Positions 34,505 through 51,273 of a stretch of DNA of 64,000 bases are shown piece after piece. Position numbers and translations under genes: made by a program. The DNA comes from Hyperoplus lanceolatus (Eukaryota > Chordata > Actinopteri > Uranoscopiformes > Ammodytidae): positions 9,614,001-9,678,000 of the forward strand of contig CM049416.1 in assembly GCA_026929865.2 (NCBI GenBank), read 5' to 3'. The notes beneath the pieces were generated by a model. That model worked only from the letters and a program-made list of their open reading frames with translations. It was not told the DNA's origin and made no database searches. The stretch's first letter is position 1, and each line of letters starts with the position of its first letter.

Positions 34505-35654
34505 TCGGACAATTCCACACAATACACAATTATCTCTTTCACATCATACATCATACTTTGTGTTGTCCGGAGGGTGACGGAAGAAGCCAAAGGATTATCA
34601 GGTCCCGCCCCCATTTTCATCAGATTCAGATTCCCAGATACACATTTACTGTTGCAGAAAAATAAAAAAATAAAAAACACAATTTTGTGATGTTGATGTA
34701 TAAAAGTGGATTACGGTTGGTTCACTTCACTGAATCAATCCACGCAGCAGAGCCTGCATGCACGCTCAGTGTGTGCATATTGTTGGTTTGACAGACATTT
34801 CGATTTATTGAAGAAGCAAACAGGGGGAACATAACAAGAATCTGAATTATTTACGTCAGACAAGTCGCTGTTCAAGGTGCGTCTGGGCCTCAAGCATCAC
34901 AGAAGTAATATAATAGCAAAACATTCAATAACACCGGGGTTTTCCTCTCGTGTGTAAAAGTGATATTCTACGAGCTGCACTCCACTGTTCAATAGGAGCG
35001 TGAAAACCAATCCAAACATTTTAAATTATTTAGTTGCGTGGCCCTGTTTGTTCATTGTGCTGGAAATGAGAATTTGGAGAGAAAATAGTCCTTACTACAC
35101 ATATTGTTTTGTACTTCTGCTGGAACTATTAATATTGAATAGACATAGATTTGCTGTGGGAATCTTCCATCATTAGATCAAGTCCATTCCCTGAGCTGAT
35201 TTTCTATGGAACAATGCACACACTATAGTATTTTTTTTTAATTGCACTTCTCAAGAGAGCAGGAGGAAGAGGTAGTGGTGTGGTGCTAGATGTTTGTTTT
35301 TTTTGCAGACAGGTAGGCTGGATTGCTGTTACTCACCTTGGGTTGATGTTAAAGCCATGCAGCGCCCATGTCTAGGTCTTTGTCTGTGTCTGTGTGTGTG
35401 TCTGCACGCTAAGGTGTCTGTGTGTATGCCCGCACGGCAGTATGACGAGATGTGTCTCATGTGCGGCTCCACGGTGCATCGTCTGGCCTTTGGTCTCTTA
35501 CAACCGACAGGAATGAGAGGAGACAGTGAGGGCTGCTTTGATCTTTCTTTGAAGGAGGTGCAGCACTCTTCCTTTCTAAAAATCTGTTCTTTTTCTTCTT
35601 CCAGGTGCTAAGAGGGAGATATCTAAAGAGAAATAGTCCATGTAAATATCACTC
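34505..35654. other. Gene desert segment
   Basis: Nothing recognised except short T and (TG) tracts near 35,300-35,410. Confidence 0.4.
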
Positions 35655-35960
35655 ACAATCAAATTTTTATCAAAATCTTTGAATATCTCCTCATGATCCT
35701 CTGCTGTGTGAACTGAAAATAATCTGGCGTGTATACACAGCCTAGACTCTGTTAACAGGCGTGTTGCTTGGCGGGCCCCCTTTGCCCTTTGTCCAAATAC
35801 CAGTTTACAAAGCCTGGGCTGTGTATAAACACCGGGATTTTTTTTCAGCTCACACACAGTATCAGGTAGCGGATCGTGACGGTGATATTCACTGATTTTG
35901 ATTTTAAAAAAGTGTTTTTGAAAACAAGCTCTTCCAGAATCACTGGCTTCCCCTTTAAAT
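35655..35960. mobile_element. Palindromic MITE, family A, copy 2
   Basis: It shares with copy 1 the blocks gaatatctcctcatgatc, tacacagcctagactctgtt, gcgggccccctttg, caaagcctgggctgtgta and the right end ggcttcccctttaaat. Arms are inverted around about 35,780. The outer left end has decayed. Confidence 0.65.
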
Positions 35961-38900
35961 GACACAGAGGCAAACTGACAACACTATAGGATCAAATTCC
36001 TCCAAAAAACAATTTCCTTATTAGCAGTCACATGCCACTGACGGAGAGTTCTAGCAGCTGCAATCGTGGCCGGCCAGCCCGCCAACTCTTTTTGGTTGCC
36101 ATAAATTCTTCATATTCCCTTTGTGAACATGCCAAATCCTAATTAATTTGGAGTATACTACCAGCCGTGCGGATCAAGCCTGTGGTTTTCTAAGTTGCGG
36201 GACCATCTCCACCCTGTCACATCCTAACCAACCAAACAGATGCTCAACAGATCCTAAGATTGCATGCATCGGAAAGGCACATTTGAACTGCAATAACTTG
36301 ACGATTCATCTTCGGATATCTCCAGAGCCCCTCAAAAAGCTCACCTAAGAAGAGAGAAAAACACAAAGAGTAATACTGACAGGTCCCACCAGATGTTCAA
36401 CACCTGGTTGAATAAACCCTGGTGTCAGGACCCTTAAATCCGACATGCGCCTAAAGCTGGGAGGTTCCATACCATGTCTAAGTTTTACAGTCAGAAGTAG
36501 TTATGGGTATAAAGAACAGGTACTAAATAAGCTCACGTGTAATGCTATCTATCGACATCCCTGTAACGTTTATTCCTGCTTACATGGCTGCATTTTCAAA
36601 GTCCTCACCGTGGGTTGAGAAAAAGTGTGGACTCACTTTAGGAAACTGAATGAAACTGCAGCTCAATGCAATATACTGCTGTACATAGTTGCATGTACAG
36701 CAAGTGATGCGCTCACACTTCTGCCAAAAAAGTTATAGTAAAATCTCTTTTCACGTCTTCTCATGTCCTGTCTTTATTGCCTGCAAAGAATGATGGAGAG
36801 TAATATCAATAGGATGGTCCATAAGTATGGGTCAATATCTGTATCAATAAAATCCTAACGATGCCCATCCCTAGTGTTCAGAGCTTGCACTTAAACAAGT
36901 CTATCAGTCATTGTATAGATTATACTACATGAAGCACCTTGCACTGGGGCTGCAGAACTGGATTTTGTGCTACATGAATGGGCCACATTTTGCATTGTCA
37001 ACCCCATGTTCACACCTGCAGTAACATAAAACGCTCGTCGGCTCCCCCACATCAAAGGCATATTTCTCTCTCACTGTTGGATACCAGCTTCAAAATATTT
37101 TCCCAGACCTCTCTGACACCAGTTGTAAAAAAAAAACCCTTGTGGAAGCAGAAGGCCCCATGTTCCCTCCTTCTCGTGGCGGCGGTGTGTGTGTGTGTGT
37201 GTGTGTGCGTGCGTTGCCATGGGGATCAGGCGCTGTTGACACTGCGAGGTGTAAACAGAGGTGGAGGAGAGGGGGAACAAGGTGGTGGTGTGAGGGGGAC
37301 AGAGGAGGTCACACACACACACAGTCTCAGACAGACAACACAGTCTGGCCGGCGGGCGGGATTAGTGTTTTGGTGAGACTGGCTGGAAGGGTCACAGGTT
37401 CAATTCTGTGTGTACCTTTTACCGTAAGCCGCGCAGAAATTCGGCTAAACATACTTACATTTGTTTGATGATTTTTTTCTTATTCGACTGATAAATGGGA
37501 CTACTGCAGCTAGGACTGGACGCTTTCAAGAACGTAGCATTCATTTTCAAATGGCACACAGAGTGAACTGAGTCGCCACTGTCTCCTTTGACCATAAGAG
37601 CTGAGCAAACTCAACATTTCACCATTGTTGTTTTGAACCAAGGAAACACATAAAAAATGGTTGATAAACAGTAGATTCTTTTGAGGTCATATGGAGTCAT
37701 GTCTCTGGTCAATTGTAGCCCCAATTTCCACTCTCCTTTTAGCTCTGTTTTTGGTCTCCACCAACCCCAGAGGTAAATATGTAGCTTTTAAGCAGCTTGA
37801 GTATGTCCATCCACTAGTTACTAACAACAGGTATACAGTGGACTTATCAGACGTCTTCTTTTGTGTTGCAAAAAACAATTGCCGGGAGCAATGCCGATGA
37901 GAGCCGTGAGACTCAATGAAAACAGTTACGAATCAGGCCATAAAACGAGAGATACCATAAAACAAATAATCATTAGATCCATTGTCAATGTAAATATATT
38001 GATTGGTGCAGCTTTAATATCATGGTGACTTGAATCACAAGCAAACAGTTGTTAATTTTTGGTGGATTTTTCAATTTAATATTGGTTTTAAATGTATTTT
38101 TGAACATTTAAGGAAAATATTCTTCAAATGTGGAGAGGATTAAAAGTTAGTGCAACTCAGTGTCAGTGCCTGACCCTTATACTCTAATCTAAATAAACCA
38201 AAGCTGACTCACCCCTGTGTCACTGTACTGGAGAGTGGTTTGGCCATCTGCACATCTGCACATGTGCGGGGAGAATCTGGGCAACAGGTGGGAGTTTTAC
38301 CAGAGACTAAAACAACAGTGCACAAAGAGTCAGACATTCCAAATTTGTAAGGGAACGAATATACTCTTTTTATTATTATTATTTAACCCCAAAAAATACC
38401 ACATGGTTGTCCAAGCTGTTGTTAATGTAACATCATCATGCCGTTTGGCTAGTTAAAAACAGATATTACAAAGAAAGCATCACAAAGTACAAAGTACTTT
38501 AAATAAGATTTTTGCTCTTGAAGTGTTACGGCATTCAAAGAGGCCGGATGTATGCTAGACTGCAACCCTGTCTCCTCGGTGGAGACTGTGACAGACTTGA
38601 ATGCTGTTCTGGGGGCTGAAGTGGGAGACTGTCTCTTCGCTGATGAGTGGTTCGCAAATAGCTAAGTGTGTACATATAGCTTCGGCCTCCGAGTCTAATT
38701 TGCGGTATTTGTTTTTGTTGGTACAAATGTGCTCCATTTAAAAACATGTGTGGTATATTCTTAAATAGCAGTCACGGTATTATTTCAATTCCATTTTTTT
38801 TGTCAGCTGCACACAGCCAAAATACAGCCTACTGCTGCTGGGTCATCAAAACATCCTCACATATTGGGCTAGCTGCTTCCTCAACGTGACTGGGTCTGAT

Positions 38901-39500
38901 CCACGTTTTATTGGGGCAGTTTTAGTGGATGTGTTTTTCGCTGCGACGTAATAAGAGGGGACACAAGCCTCTTGTGAGCCTTCAAAGCCGCACAGGCCTA
39001 ACATGAAAGCAAAAGGCGGCCCTGTTAAAACAACAACAACAAAGGGCATCAATTCCATTTTCCCCCTTATTATAATCTGGATATGAAACAGCTTCTGTGT
39101 GTTTCTCTCTCTATGGAACTCATTTCCTGGCTCTTATCAGTTCATATGGCTTTGTTTTTGTCTAGAACAGGAACTCTAGAAAGGAGAGAGAGCCGCGATC
39201 ATAGGAGGGCCTAGCCGTGCTGACCACCCCATTGCTGGCAGTTATGCAACTCAAGAGGCTACTTTCGGTCAGAGCAAACGGGTAATTCGCGGTCAGTTGA
39301 ATAACCCCGGAGTAAAAAAATAAAAAATCCTTCCATACGTGATGACAGATGTTTCTGGTGTGGGCAGATTTTGAAATGACTGTAGTTTGAAGGTTTGTTG
39401 GAAATGAACTCAAATCAAAACCTGCCTTTATTGCGTGAATAGTCAGGTTTCAGGGTGAGAGAGTGCGTTTTTTGTATTGAGGGCTATATGCTGATGAGTC

Positions 39501-39503
<3 letters not shown>
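35961..39503. other. Gene desert segment, 3.5 kb
   Basis: It holds a (TG)n tract at about 37,186-37,208, a short (CA)n at 37,309-37,322 and a possible B-box-like SINE scrap at about 37,388-37,415 (gggtcacaggttcaattc). No coding sequence supported. Confidence 0.4.

Positions 39504-39560
<57 letters not shown>
39504..39560. repeat. (GA)n microsatellite, about 57 bp
   Basis: Perfect ga dinucleotide run. Confidence 0.95.
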
Positions 39561-39562
<2 letters not shown>

Positions 39563-39971
39563 CACTGCTGGGTCAGCTAAGCCTTGCCTGTCACCTCTCT
39601 GTCCGCTCAGCACTTTTGGACATATATCTGCCATGTAGAGCCGCTGGGCCCGTGGCATGCCACTCATTCCCCCACTGCAAGCAAGCTCTGCTAAAGCCTA
39701 CATCCCTTGCTTTAACTGTTCACAGGCACAGCATATTACAATACTCCAGAAATGAACCCAATTAAGTTCAACAAGCTCTGCTTCTCAGAATTGTGGCTAC
39801 TGGATTAGCTACTGGTTATAAAACCCACTTAATCTTCAATTTTAAAAGATTAACTTAGAGTGAATAACAAATCAAGAAGAAAGTTAAATAGTCCTAAATG
39901 ACTTAAAGATTGTGCCATTCAACTTGGGAATGACATAAAAGTGGTATAGCTTTGAGTTGCATAAGTATCAG

Positions 39972-41324
39972 TTAAAGCTGCAGTTGATCGTTTCAGCCGT
40001 TTTCAGCCGTTGGGATCCCAACGGCTGTTTTCCCAACGCTCTACCTGCTGTAGCTCCTCCCTCTGAACGACAGCTACGCGCGTTCATGTGAATTCAGTTA
40101 CATTGACAGGAGACAAACACCATGTCCGATTCCGAGGTGATTAAACATTAGTAATGATAACTACATACGTACATATTGAGCATACATTTTAATCACAGAC
40201 ATACCATGTATGTTAGCTTAAAATCATTTTAAGTGTGCTGGTAGGCCTAACAAAAGTAGCTGTAACTGCCAGGCAAGATAGCAAACTAATTGTAACAGAG
40301 CAGAGAGGTGTGTGCTCCTGACCTGCTCTGACCGCAGCAGGGAGGGGCTGCTCGGGCAGTGTTGCCAACTTAGCGATTGTGTCGCTATATTTAGCTACTT
40401 TTCAGCCCCCCTGGCGACTTTTTTTCAAAACAGCGACAAGCAACACATCTAGCTTTTTTTCTGGTGTAATTGGTGACTTTTTCGCAGAAGCAAATATCAC
40501 TTGTAACGCTTCTCAACGAGCAGCGGGAGCCTCCCGGCCCGTCCCCCGTCACAGAGCACTGACAGACGGCCCGGTCCTCGCGCAGCAGCCCCTGCCAGCT
40601 GCGGTCAGAGCAGGAAAGCACCTCTCAGCTCGGGGCTGCTGCGCGAGGAGCACCTCTCGCTCGGGGCTGCTGCGAGGAGCGGGCTGCGTGTCAGTGCCCC
40701 CGCTGCTCGTTGAGAAGAGATGATACTTGCTTTGGCGAAAAAAGTCACCAATAACACCAGAAAAAAAGCTAGATTTGTCGCTTGTCGCTGTTTTGAAAAA
40801 AAAGTCGCGAGGTCGCGGTCGGAGAGGTCTTGATGTGATAGGGCAAGAAGACATGGCCGGTGTACTTTTTTTCAAGCTCTCTCCGTCTCCCTTTCAGCAG
40901 TTAACTTTTCAATATTCGTCTTTCCTCGTTTTTTTGCTGTCTTAGCGGTGTTAGTTGTTAGTATCCTGGGAATGGTGAATTGAGGGTTCGTTTGTGAAGA
41001 CATTGCTACTCGCTGTCCGCCGTAGTAGCCTTGTACCAAACAGTAGGCTAGTGTCAGACTGCTAGGGTCGTGAACGCTCACGCATCTGACGCATCAACGT
41101 CGTTGCCAAGGTCCCACAGCCAATAAGAACGGAGAATCTGACCTCGCTCTGATTGGTCAAAATTAACATGAGCGGTGGCAATTTTGGGGGGCAGCACACA
41201 GAGGCAGGGGGGAGCAATGTGATAAAAAAATATTTTCAGACCACTTCACCTACATATAGCTGAATGGCTATTATGACAGTTTTGCCAAATATTACAGTAA
41301 AAAAACTCTCAACTGCAGCATTAA
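39972..41324. mobile_element. TTAA-flanked non-autonomous element, about 1.35 kb, with nested palindrome
   Basis: The left end is TTAA+AGCTGCAGTTG and the right end CAACTGCAGCA+TTAA, so 11-bp ends are inverted with one mismatch inside a TTAA at each side. TTAA target sites are a mark of piggyBac-type elements, but the termini lack the usual CCC start, so the class is not settled. The interior includes ccaataagaacggagaatct and the palindromic repeat at 40,414-40,808. No transposase frame. Confidence 0.6.
40414..40808. repeat. Long inverted repeat with GC-rich loop (nested)
   Basis: Arms 40,414-40,527 and 40,697-40,808 are inverted copies (gcgactttttttcaaaacagc; gcttctcaacgagcagcggg), about 112 bp each. 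The 170-bp GC-rich loop holds two tandem copies of a unit around ctcggggctgctgcg. The left arm has extra outer sequence (ttgccaacttagcgattgtg) not seen on the right. No coding potential supported. Confidence 0.75.
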
Positions 41325-42429
41325 CCTGACTGTGTTTGGAGTTATTTCTCTTCCTTTCAACATTGCGTATAGCTTTTATAATTATAATGCAGTGTTGGCA
41401 CAAATGATTGGACCCCTTTGGCACTGGAAAACTATCATATCAAATGTGTGTTGACTAAAAGGTTTAAAAATGTAAACGTATCCCCAGATACTTAGTGTTG
41501 AACTTTCATAAAATATGTTACAGTTAAAAAAAAAACTTTAGTCTCCAGTATGGGCCAAGCTCCGGAGACTTCCCATGATGCACTGACCGCATCTTTCATT
41601 ATACCTTAGTGGCTACTTTGATAGCCATGTCTTTCAAAACTCCACACCTCTAGTTTTTCAAAGCAGACCTTCCTTTAAAATACTCAAGCTCTAAGCCAAA
41701 CACAATATGACCCTAATGACATCATCATGGGTTCTTTTCGCAGACTTTGGTTTGTATCCCTCCAGCGCCACAGAATACATTGTTTCCAAGAGACGGGTTA
41801 ACTGAACATTTGGAGCACAAATGCTAATGCTGATTGGCATTCACTCTCAACTATTTTGTACAGAGTTTATACATACGACTAATTTTCTTCTACTTCAATG
41901 AGTTTAAAAGAAAAGTTAAATGACAGAAGTACTATCAGTAAGTGTCAATTAAAATGACTTAGAATTAGGATTTTTCTTTCTGGATGTTCACTGGATCTGT
42001 TCACGCCCTCTAACCAAAGAGCACCGTTTCAGTTTCACAAAGACTATAGCTCCAAGAAGCTCTCCAGTTCTTCGTTTTCATTTCATTACTGACAGATGTT
42101 GTTTGAATGACAGCTCCCCTCCTGTCTTCACACCTCTGGCCATTAGGTGGCAACATGGTGTGAGAGGCGGTGGAACAGTGTGTGGCCCACACATGCACTG
42201 AGTTAATAGGCCCCAAACATCTGGACACACAGGCAATTCTAAGGCTGGACACAGCTGTAGACAGAAAGCATCCAGCAGGGAGTTTTCCTCCAGGCGGCCT
42301 GTCTTTGTTTTACTGTTCCGTGTTGGTGCCTGCACGAGGCTCTCTCTCTCGCCTCGGGACCTGAATCTTTTAGTTTACGGCAAGCAGCTAAAAGACACTG
42401 CAGTTCCGTAAACAACACTATACCTCCTT
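41325..42429. other. Gene desert segment
   Basis: No gene or repeat recognised. Confidence 0.4.
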
Positions 42430-42535
42430 TGTATTTGTATTCTTTATTTGATTTTAACCTTGTGAAGCACCTTGAGTGGCCCTGTGCCTGAAATGTGCTC
42501 TATAAATAAAATTGCCTTGCCTTGCCTTGCCTTCC
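42430..42535 (+). repeat. LINE 3' tail fragment with (TGCCT)n tail
   Basis: cttgtgaagcaccttgagtg followed by aaatgtgctctataaataaa and tandem ttgcc units. This pattern matches 3' ends of fish L2/CR1-like LINEs and the SINEs that borrow them. Only the tail is present. Confidence 0.45.
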
Positions 42536-42608
42536 CATTATGTCCTCATCTGCTAGAACATACCCTGAGGTCATGATCCTCAGACGTATCAGACTTGTTG
42601 TGAAATTG

Positions 42609-42610
<2 letters not shown>

Positions 42611-42671
<61 letters not shown>
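42611..42671. repeat. (CA)n microsatellite, about 61 bp
   Basis: Perfect ca run. Confidence 0.95.
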
Positions 42672-42676
<5 letters not shown>

Positions 42677-42913
42677 AAGACTGAACTGCAATCATTTTTT
42701 AAGGATGCTGGTTACTGCAGGATTGGCACACATGAATCTATGCTTGCATGGATGGTATGGTAGCATTTTGGATTGGTTCTTCTGGCCTGTAAGAGGTTAA
42801 ACGGTGATGGTGACATAACCCACCCACTCCCTTTAATCTGCAGGCTTTTTTATCTTCAGGTATTTCCCCCCTTTTCCTCCAACCTGCACGCCTTTGCTCA
42901 AGAGTTGAAAAGA

Positions 42914-43012
42914 AAAGAGGAGAGGAGAGGAGAGGAGAGGAGAGGAGAGGAGAGGAGAGGAGAGGAGAGGAGAGGAGAGGAGAGGAGAGGAGAGGAGAGG
43001 AGAGGAGAGGAA
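42914..43012. repeat. (GGAGA)n pentanucleotide repeat, about 98 bp
   Basis: Nearly perfect tandem aggag units (about 19). One strand is pure purine, so the tract could adopt triplex structure. Confidence 0.95.
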
Positions 43013-43461
43013 AAGAAGGGCTTCCGGTGTTTCATTCCGATGCCGAGAATGCAAATGAAGCGTGTGACTGAATGACTACACAGCCTGATCTGGCAGGCTT
43101 ACATAATGCTAGAACCCAGTCGCTTTGCCGTGGCCAAGCAATAGCAGCTCCGGCTTGGCCTGCATCCTGTCTCTGGGACTCTTCAGTGATGGTTGTGAAT
43201 GGCTCTGCTATAAAAAAAAGAAAAGAAAAAAAAAATCTCTGACTGAAGAGAGAATGGAAGGCAGTGAGCAGCCCACTCACCAGCCTGCTGATGCTGCTGC
43301 CCCCGTGCGCGCATCACACATTCACAAAAATACACTCGCATAAAGAAGAACACTTGCTTATTGGCTCAAAGGATGGCTTTGGTGCACTATTCTATTCAAA
43401 TCAATAGGTGGAAATAATAGAAATTACTAAATTAAAGTTTTGATTTATTTGATAATGCACG

Positions 43462-43462
<1 letters not shown>

Positions 43463-43548
<86 letters not shown>
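43463..43548. repeat. (CA)n microsatellite, about 86 bp
   Basis: Perfect ca run followed by imperfect actcactcat units. Confidence 0.95.
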
Positions 43549-43549
<1 letters not shown>

Positions 43550-45155
43550 GCTCACTCACTCATACACATATACACACTCACTCACTTGTCTCTTTCCATC
43601 TTGCACTCGCCCACACATGTACATGCCGAAAAGCATACTCCCAGATGGACTTCTACCAGAGCAGGAGTTGCATAACAAAAGGCCCGTTTCAAAGTACAAA
43701 CTTTCTACTCGAAACCAGTGAGGCACAGTGAGAAGACTTGGTTCCAAACCTATGCCTGTTTTGCCATCTCGTGATACTCTCCATGGCAGAAAGAGGATGG
43801 CTATAATTCAGCCATGAGGTTATCGTTATTGGGTAATTGCAAATAATTGCACAGATCTGGTAACACTGACAATGCTAAAACGATGTCGGAAAAAGTCAGA
43901 AAGCAGGCTAACAGTTCTGCTACATTAACTTTAACTCAAACAAAAAACGAGGGCAGCCAAATGTGTTTGTAATAGTCCCTCATTGAAAACAGTGTGTCAC
44001 CCAATACAGCAGGGGAAGCTCTAACACGGTAGCTCTATTTACATCTATGTTTGCTGCTGGCCAATATTTTGATAATAAGACCTACATCGATTCTTTATAC
44101 ACAGTCTGTGCACCTGCTTTTAGTTTTAGATCTATTTTGAAAAAATGTTACGATACATTTCAGAGGTGTGTTGACTTCTCATTAGCACGACACAGCTGCA
44201 ATTGAGCCTGTCCTAACTCTTAATTTCTGTTATTGTCTTTTTGCAACCAAATATGTTTGCAGACATTAGGTACTGCTAAAGCTAAATAGAGGTGGAAAAA
44301 GAAGGAAGTTTCTGTTGATAAGTTAAATTGACTCATGCTTCTTTCGCACAACTCAAGCTAGCTGCGAGTTAGCTTGTAAACTCAGCGACCTTTGGCTTTA
44401 TAGGTCGTAGCAGCTCCTTGAAAGTTTCCCCAACTGTGATGGATGTTCATGACTGACAGTTTCATTTAACATTTCACACATGTTCTTCTTTTTTTTCGCT
44501 AAATTATAAGCTATACTGTCGCAATCATTTCTTGTTAGTTCATGCTAGTTTTAGTGTTGTTGCTAAGTTCCCACATACTATAAGTTACCTGCTGAGTACA
44601 AATGTAGTGTTACAGATGAAAAAAATGGCAAAACTACAAAAATAAGACCAAAGTTGTAATGATTATCAATGAACCAATCAAGGAAGCACTAAAACACCTC
44701 ATTAGCCTAGCGCAAGAATCAATAATGCAAATAGAACTGTAACCACTCCTTTCCACACTACGAGCACACTACTATTTATTTATTTAGAACTAATCTCTAT
44801 CCATTTCTTTACTACAGAGAAGGCTTGCTCCTTAGCTACCTTTTACTGAAAGCCATGACTCATTCTAACCTCCTTTTCCAAAAGTTCAAATGGGTCCCGA
44901 TCTCCCCATTTTGAATGCAACGAGCAAGATTTGCAACCATCTTGAACTTTCACCCCGTCTGGGAGGCACTGGTTACACAACTGTATAAGGTTGCGAGAGC
45001 GAACAAGATTCGACTGTTAAAGGGAGTGCATCTCGCCTCATCTCCCGCCAAGCAGCGAGAAAGAAAAAAAAAAGCCTTGCCCCTCAACGGCCCCACATGG
45101 CTGGCAGAATGCTACCTTTTACAAGCCGGGGAAGAAAAACAGGGGTTGGAGGTGA
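43549..45155. other. Gene desert segment
   Basis: No supported gene or interspersed repeat. A 105-codon open frame at 44,915 owes its length to the following (GGA)n run. Confidence 0.4.
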
Positions 45156-45212
45156 AGAGGAGGAGGAGGAGGAGGAGGAGGAGGAGGAGGAGGAGGAGGA
45201 GGAGGAGGAGGA
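45156..45212. repeat. (GGA)n microsatellite, about 57 bp
   Basis: Perfect gga trinucleotide run; a (CA)n run follows 30 bp later. Confidence 0.95.
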
Positions 45213-45241
45213 AAAACTGGGAACAGATGTAACTTCTGCCA

Positions 45242-45244
<3 letters not shown>

Positions 45245-45289
<45 letters not shown>
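45245..45289. repeat. (CA)n microsatellite, about 45 bp
   Basis: Perfect ca run. Confidence 0.95.
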
Positions 45290-45291
<2 letters not shown>

Positions 45292-45639
45292 TCAAGTCTC
45301 TTAATCCTGCTCTCCCTTGGTTGTGTCCTCCACTCTCTTTTGACCATGTTTTCAATATTGCCTCCCTCCTTTTCATTTTTATTTTATTTTCCCAGCTCCC
45401 TTACATTGCTCCCCCCCCCCCCACCATGTCTTACACCCAAGCCCCTCTCCTTAACCCCCATTACCCCACCACTCCTAACATGCAGGGTTTTAACAACAGG
45501 CTCAGTGTGGACCATTGGCGTCACTTTGCTACTCCACCTGGACACAGGCCACTTGTAAGCAGGAGGGCCTACGTGACTCTCCACTCACCCAGCATCACCG
45601 TAATTAAGCAGAGAGAGCAAATATGAAGCTGACCCTGCG

Positions 45640-46008
45640 TCCCAAATCGCGTACTCTTTATTTGTACTATTGCTCTACAGCTGATCCTAAAACGTATGTG
45701 TTTATAATGCAGTTTGCATACAATTGGGACATACTTTAATTATTTCATCATAACATCGCACCATCGCATCACTGGTTGTTTTCACACAGAGGCTCCGATG
45801 TGACGTAACTTTTGGCGCGCAGTGGATTGTGGGTCAGAATCACTCTTAAAGCACGCCTATTTCCACACTAAACATCACGATTAGATGAAGTGGGATACCT
45901 GGCAATGTTTAACGCATGCTGCTTCAGACTGCATTGTATCTGGACATCCTATATCATTTTCTACCATACTAAATAGCAGGGAAGTATGGGTATTTGAAGG
46001 CAGCCTGA
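45640..46008. mobile_element. Non-autonomous DNA element, family C, copy 2
   Basis: Starts cccaaatcgcgtactcttta and ends agtatgggtatttgaaggca. It shares gcatacaattgggacatac, ggctccgatgtgacgtaact and accatactaaat with the copy in creld2 intron 5 (25,185-25,545). Confidence 0.5.
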
Positions 46009-46227
46009 ATTGACATTCAGGATGAGTAAAGTGGTTTGATTTGAATTTTGAATTGAATAAGAAGGAGAATGAGAATCTCCAATGCCATTTCTGCATCCTC
46101 TCTGTCCGTCTGTCTATTCCCTCGCCCACACCTGTCTTGCAGGTTAAACAACACATGCACTGTCATTGTTACATATTATTCCCTCCCTATCTCTGTTTTC
46201 CTCTCCTATCTTCCCCACCTGGCCACA

Positions 46228-50268
<4,041 letters not shown>

Positions 50269-50427
50269 CACCTATGGGAGATTTTTTTGAGCGAATCTAC
50301 AGTTCTCAACAGCCACTAGTTGGAGCAACATGGCTCCAGTTGAATAAAGCACCTCCATACCGATTAGTAAAGCCAGAGGTCGTTGACCAATTCAAGTAAA
50401 AACCAACAAAAAAATCTCCCATAGGTG
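50269..50427. mobile_element. MITE, 159 bp, with perfect 21-bp terminal inverted repeats
   Basis: Positions 50269-50289 and 50407-50427 are exact inverted copies (start cacctatgggagattttttt). No open frame; no clear target duplication seen. The perfect ends suggest a recent insertion. Confidence 0.75.
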
Positions 50428-51273
50428 TACAATTGGTGATTGCGATGCTGTAGCATATGATTCACAACATTTGTTTACAATCAAACCACTAAGTGACTCC
50501 TCACGCCCCATATAGAAGACTCAAACTGTATATTTTACCCGGTGTTTTCTTTACTTTGTCCGACATCTTTACTTGTATCAAGTTAGAGCCTAAAGAGGGA
50601 CACAGAAGCCACAGGAAGTTCAAGGAAGAAGCAGTTTCATGCAATTAGGGAGATAGCAATGAACACTTTTGCCCAACGACACAGTCAGATGACCCGTGAG
50701 AAAGAACTGGTTTGTTTGAAGCATACTGAACCATTGAAACAGCCATTGTGTAATGATGTAGCCTCGGACAAACTGAATAAGGCCAACAATTAATCAGTGC
50801 TGTTGCATTATTTTCTGAAAGAAATATGATTAGGCTATCTGTACCTTTCTTCCAAACAGTCTTCCATCCTTTTCAGTCGATGAAAAGGAGACAGACTATG
50901 TCATTGGGCTAGACCCGATATGAAAGAAAGAGAACAATGAAGAGATAGAGAGGATGAAGTAGAGGGGCACAAAAGGCGACAAGGAAGCGAGAGTTGGTAG
51001 TGATTGAACCAGTGTCTGACTAACCACAGGTGACAGCCAGGGAACAAAAGGTGTTACGGAGGTGGTGGATGTGACGCGCAGGCCAGGGGCACACCAGAAC
51101 GTAAACAACGGCACACCATCGTCATCCCACGCAGTGACTTGTCACCTTGATGACTGCTACAGACAGCAGGAAAAAAAGGCATCTATCTCTTCCATTCAAG
51201 GTCCATTCAGTATTGTCAAGCATGCAGTGAGTTATGGGGTTTCTTTATACTTTGAAATGTTGCTACATACTTA
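50428..51273. other. Gene desert segment
   Basis: Nothing recognised. Confidence 0.4.

Noticed and set aside
35576-35965. 129-codon minus-strand frame
   Set aside because: It lies within the family A palindromic element and has no protein resemblance.
44915-45232. 105-codon frame ending in a poly-arginine run
   Set aside because: Its length comes from the (GGA)n microsatellite; the N-terminal part resembles no protein.
45097-45626. 150-codon frame with poly-Glu and Thr-His repeats
   Set aside because: It translates (GGA)n and (CA)n simple repeats.
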